A stretch of 37,895 nt of DNA from positions 1 to 37,895 of the IMG/VR virus record IMGVR_UViG_3300028837_004144; one strand, given 5' to 3'. Below, in pieces: positions 1 to 5,803 of the stretch. This stretch comes from a virus. Positions within the stretch are counted from its first letter, which is position 1; each line of letters opens with the position of its first letter. The notes under the pieces were generated by a model. It had not been told where the DNA came from and made no database searches. It saw only the letters and a program-made list of their open reading frames with translations. Position numbers and translations under genes: made by a program.

Positions 1-441
1 TCATTCCCCCCCGGCCGCGTGTGCATCCTGGGCCTTGATGATTTGCTGCACGTGCTCCCGCACGGTATCGACCTTGACCACGAAACCCTGCCCCGACTCC
101 GGGGCCAGGCGCTCGGCCTTATACGTCCTGTAGGCGCACTCCGCGGCCTTACCGCAGCACGCCCAACATATCGACAAGGCCAAATCCGCCGGGCCACTGC
201 CGGCGTAGCCGAATTGAAACCCGGTGGGACTGTGCCGCACCACGTGGGGCAGGGGGACCTTTTTGCCCACGGCGTCCATCACCTCGGCCTTGACCGTCCC
301 GTCGGTCTGCCGCTGCACGATGATGAGATTGTTGCCTGCCAGGCCAAGGCCGGCCGCGCAGCACGTCGAGCAAAAACCCGTATCGCTGTATACCAGGCTC
401 AAGCGCCGGGTGTGCTTTCTGCATAGGCTGCATTGTGCCAT
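1..441 (-). CDS. DUF6166-like protein with Cys knuckles
   Basis: 146 aa. The N-terminus holds a C-x2-C pair (residues 4-7) and a second cluster C-x2-CC (residues 24-28), suggesting a small zinc-binding knuckle. The middle contains the phrase PTGFQFGYAGSGPADLALS, which matches from memory the DUF6166 signature of phage and mobile-element proteins (aromatic-x-G-Y-x-GSGPA-x-LAL). Function of that family is unknown to me. The ATG at 441 is chosen because AAAAAGGTGGTG lies about five bases upstream. The stop is the first codon of the window, so the gene is complete. If the molecule is circular its TGA directly abuts the ATG of the adenine methylase at the other end. Family recall is moderate; zinc binding is inferred from the cysteines only. 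Confidence 0.75.
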   Translation of the reverse strand: MAQCSLCRKHTRRLSLVYSDTGFCSTCCAAGLGLAGNNLIIVQRQTDGTVKAEVMDAVGKKVPLPHVVRHSPTGFQFGYAGSGPADLALSICWACCGKAAECAYRTYKAERLAPESGQGFVVKVDTVREHVQQIIKAQDAHAAGGE

Positions 442-537
442 TGTGCACCACCTTTTTGTTGAGGGTTTCCCCTAGCACCGGCAGGGCGCCCATGACCGCC
501 ACGAGCCATCCCGCCGGCACCAGGTGAGAGGCTGTGT

Positions 538-948
538 TTACGCTTCCGCTGTCGGCCCCGGCAAATGCTTGAAGTGTTCGACCACCGTTTCGACGTAATC
601 CGCACACCGGGCGGCGCCGGCGATCTCATCGCCCCGCATTCGCAACGGTTGTGTGTGCCGCAGCAACACGGTGGCCTCTTGTAGTGCTTTGTCGATGCGT
701 TCTAACTGTGCCATGATGCGCTGGCCGCCCTTGATCCCCCTGGCCGCTGCTGTTTCGCGCTCGACAAAGGCAGACACGGCCGCCTCGGCGCCCCAGGGCG
801 ACGAATCGACCAGCGTGTGCGCGGGCACCGTCGATTCGGTGCCTGGCAGGAGTTGCGCATCATCCCGGTTTGCCCGCCATCCCTTGCCTTTCGCGTCCAG
901 CGCGACGGTCCACTCTTGCCCCCACACTTTTATGCGGAGCGTGCTCAT
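538..948 (-). CDS. hypothetical protein
   Basis: 136 aa, starting MSTLRIKVWGQEW. I do not recognise it. The N-terminal third looks like a small beta-rich unit (RIKVWGQEWTVALDAKGKGW), and the C-terminal half (from about residue 55) is predicted helical with heptad-like spacing (IMAQLERIDKALQEATVLL), so a coiled coil is possible. The start at 948 is preferred over the longer frame because the upstream codons lie in the repeated leader element 951-1020 and read as leader rather than protein. It is the third gene of the leftward unit. Confidence 0.6.
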   Translation of the reverse strand: MSTLRIKVWGQEWTVALDAKGKGWRANRDDAQLLPGTESTVPAHTLVDSSPWGAEAAVSAFVERETAAARGIKGGQRIMAQLERIDKALQEATVLLRHTQPLRMRGDEIAGAARCADYVETVVEHFKHLPGPTAEA

Positions 949-950
949 AA

Positions 951-1020
951 GACACCACCTTTCTACATGGCCACCATTGGCCGGCCGGCAGGTCCGGCCC
1001 CAGGGCCAGGCCCGCCGAGG
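951..1020 (-). repeat. leader repeat R1
   Basis: Copy 1 of a leader element that fills the gap between a leftward stop codon and the next leftward start. On the minus strand it ends in the ribosome site GAAAGGTGGTG just before the ATG at 948. The plus strand shows CACCACCTTT, then GGCCACCATTGGCCGGCCGGC, then CAGGCCCGCC. Copies R2 and R3 share the same order. R1 is the most diverged and lacks the full GGCCCGCCGGCGGGCC palindrome. Confidence 0.8.
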
Positions 1021-1021
1021 C

Positions 1022-1929
1022 TCATTCCTCAAGGTTATCTACCAGGTCGGACACGGCCGCCCAATTGTCGGCCACGCCTTGCAGGTGCTTGCGGGCCTCG
1101 GCTTCGCGGTCGAGCCCTTGCTCCCATAGGGTCTTATCGCGCTCGGCCTTGACCGCTTTGGTGATAAGGTCATCGAGCGTGGCCGGCTCAAGGGCGTCCA
1201 ACTCCCAGGAATCCTCACCGTACTCGACCACGTAGCCCTCATATCGAGAATCGGTCACCTTTGCGGGGTTGGGCGGCGGTTGGTACTCGTCAACCTGGTC
1301 CATGTTCAAGGCCAGGCGGGTGAGGCGCACCGGCTCATCGAGAAATAGGTCGAGCCGGTCGCGTATATCCCTGGTCATGTCGATGCCGCTTGGGTCATGG
1401 TCGCCCAGGTGCAGCAACAAGATGCCCTGCCCCCGGCCCTGGTGCTGCTGAAACCGCCGGATGGCGGCGTCCCACATTTCGCTTTGACTCATGTAGCCGC
1501 GGCACGCCATGTAATCGACGCGGAGACGCTTGGCAATGGTGTCCAGCACGCCGGCCAGGGCTTCCTTTTCGATCCAGACCTCGTTGGCTGCGCGGCCCAC
1601 AGGTCGAGCCGGAACTGGTCGGCCACCGCCTCGATCATGCTTTCGGGCGACCGCCAGGTCGGATAGGCTTCAAGGTTGCGCGTGCGGTCCTCAATCGCAT
1701 CCCAATCCACCAGGCCGGCCAGGCGGGCGTCGGACAGGATGGCCCCCAGGCGCTTGTAGTTCCGCTGCACGTTCGGCATGAGACCGCGGGCCACGAATTG
1801 GTAATAGAGTTGCCGCAAGGTGAGGCGGTAACCCTGCCCGCGGTATTCCTCGATGATGGCGTTTGCCCGATTGATGGTCTCGAGTGTCGCCGGCTTGAAA
1901 TCCTTGTCCACGTATCGGATGCGCGGCAT
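1022..1929 (-). pseudogene. Spo11/TopoVI-A-like TOPRIM protein, frameshifted
   Basis: Two overlapping frames together make one protein of about 300 aa. The first part starts at the ATG at 1929 (MPRIRYVDKDFKP) and contains LTLRQLYYQFVARGL, a winged-helix type segment as in Spo11/topoisomerase VI A-like proteins. The second part, from about 1585 to the stop at 1022, contains VWIEKEALAGV and LHLGDHDPSGIDM, a TOPRIM-like acidic motif with D-x-D. The break lies near 1579-1590, where the minus strand reads CAGCCAACGAGGTC. One extra base there would restore Q-P-N-E-V-W-I-E-K continuity. No slippery heptamer is present, so this looks like a lesion or a sequencing error rather than programmed recoding. 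Related phage proteins of unknown function exist; the TopoVI-A assignment is by motif only. Confidence 0.7.
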
Positions 1930-1930
1930 A

Positions 1931-2015
1931 TCCCACCACCTTTCCTGGCCACCATTGGCCTGCCGGCAGGTCTGGCCCCCACGGCCAGGCCCGCCGGCGG
2001 GCCAATGGCCCGCCT
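1931..2015 (-). repeat. leader repeat R2
   Basis: Copy 2 of the leader element, between the stop at 2019 and the ATG at 1929. It holds the ribosome site GAAAGGTGGTGGG (minus strand), a GGCCACCATTGGCC segment, and the perfect 16-bp palindrome GGCCCGCCGGCGGGCC at 1988-2003. It is close to identical with R3 over most of its length. Confidence 0.85.
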
Positions 2016-2018
2016 GAA

Positions 2019-2387
2019 TCATTCGCCCATGGCCGCCCGGTTGCCCGCCTCTTGCAGTATGGCCGCTTGGGTGATTTCTTCGCAGGTAAGAACGTAGTGC
2101 GGCGCCGGCCCCCACACCAGGTCACCCCAATAGAGCGCCTCATGCAGCCGGACCTCGGCTTTGCGCTGGCCCGTCGGCTCATAGACGTAGACCACCCGGT
2201 CACGCCTTGGTTCGATGCCGGCGTCACGGATGGCCGCCAGCGCCTGCCAAAGCGCTTCTGTGAGTGACCGGCCTTCGCCCGGCTCGCCGTCGCCAAGCCA
2301 CTGGCCATTGACCACCTGGGCCAACCACCCGGCGGCCTGCATTGTGCCGTACATGCAGACCTCTGCAACCACCTTGGCCTTTCGCAT
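2019..2387 (-). CDS. hypothetical protein
   Basis: 122 aa starting MRKAKVVAEVCMYG. I do not recognise it. It alternates short strands and helices (SLTEALWQALAAIRDAG; RVVYVYEPTGQRKAEVRLHEAL) and has no membrane segment. It is the promoter-proximal gene of the leftward unit, about 180 bp downstream of the consensus promoter at 2568-2595. The start at 2387 is chosen because GAAAGGTGGTGGGTT lies directly upstream within leader repeat R3, whereas the longer open frame runs back through the repeat. Confidence 0.6.
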   Translation of the reverse strand: MRKAKVVAEVCMYGTMQAAGWLAQVVNGQWLGDGEPGEGRSLTEALWQALAAIRDAGIEPRRDRVVYVYEPTGQRKAEVRLHEALYWGDLVWGPAPHYVLTCEEITQAAILQEAGNRAAMGE

Positions 2388-2390
2388 AAC

Positions 2391-2470
2391 CCACCACCTT
2401 TCCTGGCCACCATTGGCCGGCCGGCAGGTCCGGTGATCCCCAGGCCCGCCGGCGGGCCAATGCCCGCCTG
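2391..2470 (-). repeat. leader repeat R3
   Basis: Copy 3 of the leader element, directly upstream of the first leftward gene. It holds the ribosome site (CCACCACCTTTCC on plus), GGCCACCATTGGCCGGCCGG, and the palindrome GGCCCGCCGGCGGGCC at 2443-2458. Its position shows that the element belongs to the 5' leader of each gene and is not a leftover of the preceding gene. Confidence 0.85.
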
Positions 2471-2567
2471 CCTCTGCCGCATCGGTCGGGCGCCCCAAGG
2501 GCCGGGCCTACCGCCCTGCGCCGGTTGTCATTTACGCCCGACTATTCACTTGCCAAAGCACTACTGC

Positions 2568-2595
2568 ATTATACCCCATTTGGGGCATTTGTCAA
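2568..2595 (-). promoter_or_regulatory. consensus sigma70-type leftward promoter
   Basis: Read on the minus strand, TTGACA (2595-2590), a 16-base spacer (2589-2574), then TATAAT (2573-2568). Both hexamers match the consensus exactly, in an otherwise GC-rich genome. It points toward the gene starting at 2387. The spacer contains the palindrome CCCCAAATGGGG, so a protein bound there would block RNA polymerase directly. Confidence 0.85.
2574..2585. promoter_or_regulatory. operator-like palindrome O1
   Basis: CCCCATTTGGGG: arms CCCCA and TGGGG around two central bases, lying between the -35 and -10 of the leftward promoter. The wider segment 2575-2590 is repeated in inverted orientation at 2611-2626 with one mismatch in 16. 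Confidence 0.7.
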
Positions 2596-2616
2596 GCGCC
2601 CGGCCAGAAAAAATGT

Positions 2617-2626
2617 CCCAAATGGG
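2617..2626. promoter_or_regulatory. operator-like palindrome O2
   Basis: CCCAAATGGG, the same core as O1. Its centre is 42 bp from the O1 centre, close to four helical turns, so two bound proteins would sit on the same face of the DNA. It lies upstream of the leftward -35. Confidence 0.6.
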
Positions 2627-2962
2627 TTGTTTATTTTTGCCCTTTGCGGCGCGGAATCAGTCTTTTTGCGAGATTTCTTGCTTGACCGCAGAATAAGAAC
2701 GCGGTAGGTGTCGTGTCGATGACGCGGATGGCCGAACCGGCGGCGTGACAAGGCCAACACGTGGTGCAGGACCCCAGGCCCTACCCTACGCCCACGCCAC
2801 CCCCCGATGCTGCCTTGGCACAAGTCCTTAGTATACCTCTACTTAGCGTGTGCGGGTCCTTGGGAGGCTCTTTCGAGCAATCGGGTGCAGAGTACCCGCT
2901 AAAAAAGCGCACCATTGTTTTAGTCGCTGCTGCGTCAATTCCTTTGCCCCCAGGTGAACGGC

Positions 2963-2968
2963 TATAGT
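2963..2968 (+). promoter_or_regulatory. possible rightward -10 element
   Basis: TATAGT lies 20 bases before the ATG at 2989. The matching -35 (TTCCTT at 2939-2944, 18-base spacer) is poor, so this is only a candidate for the start of rightward transcription. Confidence 0.3.
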
Positions 2969-2988
2969 TATCGAAACGAGGCAATGTC

Positions 2989-3672
2989 ATGGCCAATCGC
3001 AAGCGCTTCAAACCGCCACGCCCCACCGCCAGGCCGCCGCGGGCGCCCTACATTGAGGCCGGTATCCGGTGGATGGCCGTGCCCGTCGAAACCGTGCATC
3101 CGGACCCCGAAAACGCGCGGCACCATACGCCGGCCAATCTGGCCGCGATACGCGGCAGCCTCACCGGCGCCCGGCAGCAAACCCCCATTGTGGTTGACCG
3201 GGACGGGATGATTCTCAAGGGCAACGGCACCTGGCACGCGGCCAAGGCCCTGGGGTGGGATTACATCGCCGTAAGCCTGACCACTCTCGAGGGCGCCGAT
3301 GCGCGGGCCTACAGCCTGGCCGACAATCGCACGGCCGAGTTGGCCGAGTGGGATGAGACGCGCTTGGCCGTGCAACTGGCCGAGTTGCGGGCCGAGGGCA
3401 GCATCGACCTGACCACCCTGGGATGGTCCGACGAGGAAACCCAAGAGGTGCTCAACCTGGCCGCCGGCCTGGGGCATGATACCAACCGGGGACCCGATAT
3501 GCTTATCGACCGGCGCGACGCCGGCCCCTTGGTCAAGGCGGTGTTTGCGCCGTCGGCCCTGGCCCTGGTCGAGCAAGCCCTGGGCATGACCGGCCTGGTT
3601 AACCGGGGCAAGGCCCTTGAGGCCATTGCCCGGTTTTACATCGAGGCGGTGACCGATGCCGGGACAGACTAA
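2989..3672 (+). CDS. ParB/Srx nuclease-domain protein
   Basis: 227 aa. Residues about 20-110 carry the ParB N-terminal fold as seen in phage proteins: VETVHPDPENARHHTPANL, the box KGNGTWHAAKALGWDYI (equivalent of the GERR/GxHR box), and LADNRTAELAEWDET, the second hallmark. In many phages this domain is fused to a DNA methylase, or sits next to terminase genes and may nick or bind DNA. Here it is unfused, and the next gene (17-nt overlap) is a methyltransferase-like protein, so the pair looks like a split version. The C-terminal 100 aa (from MLIDRRDAGP) are not recognised. Start chosen at ATG 2989 with GAGG about eight bases upstream. First gene of the rightward unit. Confidence 0.85.
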   Translation: MANRKRFKPPRPTARPPRAPYIEAGIRWMAVPVETVHPDPENARHHTPANLAAIRGSLTGARQQTPIVVDRDGMILKGNGTWHAAKALGWDYIAVSLTTLEGADARAYSLADNRTAELAEWDETRLAVQLAELRAEGSIDLTTLGWSDEETQEVLNLAAGLGHDTNRGPDMLIDRRDAGPLVKAVFAPSALALVEQALGMTGLVNRGKALEAIARFYIEAVTDAGTD

Positions 3673-4279
3673 AAAACAACATACCACCTTCGCCCGCAAG
3701 ATGGCCCTGCGCCGCCGGATACTGGCCGAGGTCCGCTCTCGCGGCGAGCCGGTCATCATCGAAACGCACGGCGGGTGGGGCCGGCTCTGGCAGGCCCTCT
3801 ATGCCGACGTGCCCGCCGGCGTGGTCTTTGAGCACAACCGCTTGCGGGCCGAGCACCTTGCCAGGCAGCGGCCCACGTGGGCGGTCTATGAAACCGATTG
3901 CGTGCGCGCCCTGGCCGCGGGGGTGGGCAGCCACCTGGTGCCCAACCTCATCGACCTTGATCCGCACGGTAGCCCTTGGGAAGCGCTTGAGGCCGCCCTG
4001 GTCGGCCTCGCCGACCTGGCCGACCCTCTGTGGGTGGTGGCCACCGACGGCCTCCGCGAGAAACTGCGCATCACCGGGGCGTGGCCCCTGCATGCGCTCA
4101 AGGAGTTTGTCGGGGAGTTTGGGAACCGCCTGGCCGACGTGTATCTTGATGTTTGCAAGGTCAAGGTCGGACGCCTGGCGGCGCTGCGCCGGTATACCCT
4201 CGATGAGTGGCGGGGGTACTACTGTGGGGCGGGCGGGGCCATGACGCATTGGGCCGCACGCCTGGTCAAAACAGGGTAG
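3656..4279 (+). CDS. Trm1-like SAM methyltransferase-fold protein
   Basis: 207 aa, overlapping the ParB-domain gene by 17 nt. The order of motifs fits a class I methyltransferase: ETHGGWGRLWQALY near residue 30 (glycine-rich motif I), VFEHNRLRAEHL (acidic motif II), YETDCVRAL (motif III) and NLIDLDPHGSPWEAL (motif IV). The last closely resembles the DPFGSP motif of tRNA guanine-26 dimethyltransferase Trm1. The usual DPPY of adenine or N4-cytosine DNA methylases is absent, so the target could be RNA or unusual DNA. Function beyond methyltransferase fold is not established. It ends convergently with, and overlaps by 14 nt, the leftward DUF5131 gene. Confidence 0.7.
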   Translation: MPGQTKKQHTTFARKMALRRRILAEVRSRGEPVIIETHGGWGRLWQALYADVPAGVVFEHNRLRAEHLARQRPTWAVYETDCVRALAAGVGSHLVPNLIDLDPHGSPWEALEAALVGLADLADPLWVVATDGLREKLRITGAWPLHALKEFVGEFGNRLADVYLDVCKVKVGRLAALRRYTLDEWRGYYCGAGGAMTHWAARLVKTG

Positions 4280-5069
4280 GCGCGGGGGCCGGAAACGGAA
4301 GGGCGGGGAACTCTTGCACCACCTCACCATCGAGCAAGTGACCGGCGCTGTCGTGCCTGGGGCCGCCCCATTGCTTGAAGAAAAACGGCACGCCCGCGGC
4401 CCTGCAAAGCGCCCGGATTTCGGTCACCCAATGCTGGCGGTCCTGCCGGCAACCCCAATGCCCGCCGCGATCCCCCAGGGGCACGGCCATGCCGCGGGCG
4501 TCCCTGATGGCCGGGTCTTTGAGGTGGGGGCCGGACTCCCCGGCCACTATCACCCACCCGATGCCCTCAAGCGGCAGGTCGGGCATGGCCGACAGCATCG
4601 GCTCGGCCGACACAAACCGCAGGCCGCACTCGACGTTGCGCAGGGCGGTGATCCGCTTGTAGTATTGGGGATTTTCGACCGTGACGCCGAGCATCACGTT
4701 AGCCGGCACGTCGCGCCGCTGCCAGTAGGCCAGCATTCCCGCGTGGCGTTTGGTGAGTATCTGAAAGACGTGGCGCGGGCAGGCCCGGATAACCTCAAGC
4801 ACTTGGTCGCGCATGCCGTCGCCCGCCTGGTCAAGAAAGAAATCACTCATGGAGCAAATAAAAAACATGCCCGGCTTTTTGACCGTCCGAGGCACGTTCA
4901 TCTTGTGCAACTTGGGGGTGAATCCGAAGCCATTGGGAAATGCCGGCGTGCCGGCCATGCTCTCGGCCTGCCTCTTGGCGTAGCAGTACCGGCAGCCCTC
5001 ACTCACCGGGGCGCCGCCGGTCCAGGGGTTCCACGTGTGATTGGTCCAAGAGATTTTGGTATTCAGCAT
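4266..5069 (-). CDS. phage Gp37/Gp68 (DUF5131) family protein
   Basis: 267 aa from ATG 5069. Family landmarks in order: KISWTNHTWNPWTGG at the N-terminus, SEGCRYCYAKRQAE (the Cys-x2-Cys-Tyr-Ala motif), MFFICSMSDFFLD, HVFQILTKR, VMLGVTVEN, LRFVSAEPML, VIVAGESG, and AGVPFFFKQWGG near the end. This is the PF07505-type family common in phages; the fold is thought to be radical-SAM-like, but the reaction is unknown. It is the only leftward gene inside the rightward structural region and has its own promoter at 5111-5138, which suggests a moron. A longer frame opens at 5144 but that start lies upstream of the predicted transcript start. Confidence 0.88.
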   Translation of the reverse strand: MLNTKISWTNHTWNPWTGGAPVSEGCRYCYAKRQAESMAGTPAFPNGFGFTPKLHKMNVPRTVKKPGMFFICSMSDFFLDQAGDGMRDQVLEVIRACPRHVFQILTKRHAGMLAYWQRRDVPANVMLGVTVENPQYYKRITALRNVECGLRFVSAEPMLSAMPDLPLEGIGWVIVAGESGPHLKDPAIRDARGMAVPLGDRGGHWGCRQDRQHWVTEIRALCRAAGVPFFFKQWGGPRHDSAGHLLDGEVVQEFPALPFPAPAPTLF

Positions 5070-5110
5070 CGGACACCCGTTTGCCGCCACGGATTCATTT
5101 GCGGGCAGGG

Positions 5111-5138
5111 ATAATACCGCGGACCGCGCAGTTGACAA
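5111..5138 (-). promoter_or_regulatory. leftward promoter for the DUF5131 gene
   Basis: Minus strand TTGTCA (5138-5133), 16-base spacer, TATTAT (5116-5111): one mismatch from consensus in each hexamer. The expected transcript start would fall near 5104, giving a leader of about 35 nt before the ATG at 5069. The -35 overlaps the TTG start of the small terminase gene on the other strand. Confidence 0.65.
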
Positions 5139-5803
5139 AGACAAAAACCAAAAAATCCGCCCCGCGCAAACGCAAGCCCAAGACCAAGGCCGCGGCCAAA
5201 GCCAAGGGCAAAAAACAAACCGGGCCGGCCAAGGCCGAGGCCGGCGGGCGGCCGGTGGGGCATCCCCGGTCCGAAGCGCCCGGACCTACGCTTGTCAAGG
5301 GCACGGCCGCCCTGGCTCAATTGCTCGGCGTGCACCAGACCACCATCAACAGGTGGGTGGCCAAAGGGTTGCCGGTCGCCGGGGCCGACACCTTCGACGT
5401 GGCCGAGGTGCTGGCCTGGCGTGAAGGCCAGGACGGCAAGGGGGGCGGCCAGGGCGGCACCGCCGATGTCGAATTGAAACAATGGCGGGCCAGGCACCTG
5501 CAACTCAAGGTGCTAAAGGACCTCAAGAAACTCATCCCCAGGGGCGAGGCCGAAGCCATTTGGATCCAAACCATCGTCAACGTGCGCACCCGCATGATGG
5601 CCCTGCCCGACCGGGTGGTCTTGCTCGTGCCGGCCAGGCTGCGGGCCGACCTGCGCGTCGAGGTGCAGCACGAGGTTGACCGTATCCTGGGCGAATTGCA
5701 AAACGGTTTTCTTATGCCGGAGATAGAGGAACAAGTCAATGCGTTCATCGAAACCCTTATCCCCCGCGACGAGGATGCCCATGTTGCCGGGGCGGGTGCG
5801 TAG
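5132..5803 (+). CDS. terminase small subunit (Nu1-like)
   Basis: 223 aa. A Lys-rich N-terminal tail (KTKTKKSAPRKRKPKTK) is followed at about residue 55 by a helix-turn-helix of the Nu1 type, TAALAQLLGVHQTTINRWVAKGLPV, and then DVAEVLAWREGQD. The central and C-terminal parts are helical (ELKQWRARHLQLKVLKDLKK) and end before the large subunit. In lambda-like phages this protein binds cos and recruits the motor. The open frame reaches back to 4940 but only through the antisense of the DUF5131 gene, so I chose TTG 5132; the ribosome site there is weak and the start is uncertain. It overlaps the large subunit gene by 65 nt. Confidence 0.75.
   Translation: MTKTKTKKSAPRKRKPKTKAAAKAKGKKQTGPAKAEAGGRPVGHPRSEAPGPTLVKGTAALAQLLGVHQTTINRWVAKGLPVAGADTFDVAEVLAWREGQDGKGGGQGGTADVELKQWRARHLQLKVLKDLKKLIPRGEAEAIWIQTIVNVRTRMMALPDRVVLLVPARLRADLRVEVQHEVDRILGELQNGFLMPEIEEQVNAFIETLIPRDEDAHVAGAGA

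Larger units (their letters stand above)
2471..2988. other. divergent noncoding control region
   Basis: About 520 bp without a convincing gene, between the leftward and rightward units. The part from about 2540 to 2700 is clearly more AT-rich than the rest of the window and contains the leftward promoter and two operator-like palindromes. Around 2892-2918 there is a short inverted repeat (CGGGT, seven bases, ACCCG) followed by an A-run. Because it is the only long gap upstream of the terminase genes, it is also the most natural place for a cos site, but I cannot point to a specific cos sequence. Confidence 0.6.

Noticed and set aside
2847-2925. Rho-independent terminator in the control region
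   Set aside because: The short CGGGT/ACCCG stem is followed by A, not T, on plus, and on minus the T-run comes before the stem.
4940-5131. N-terminal extension of the small terminase
   Set aside because: It is antisense to the conserved start of the DUF5131 gene and has no ribosome site; composition is that of a shadow frame.
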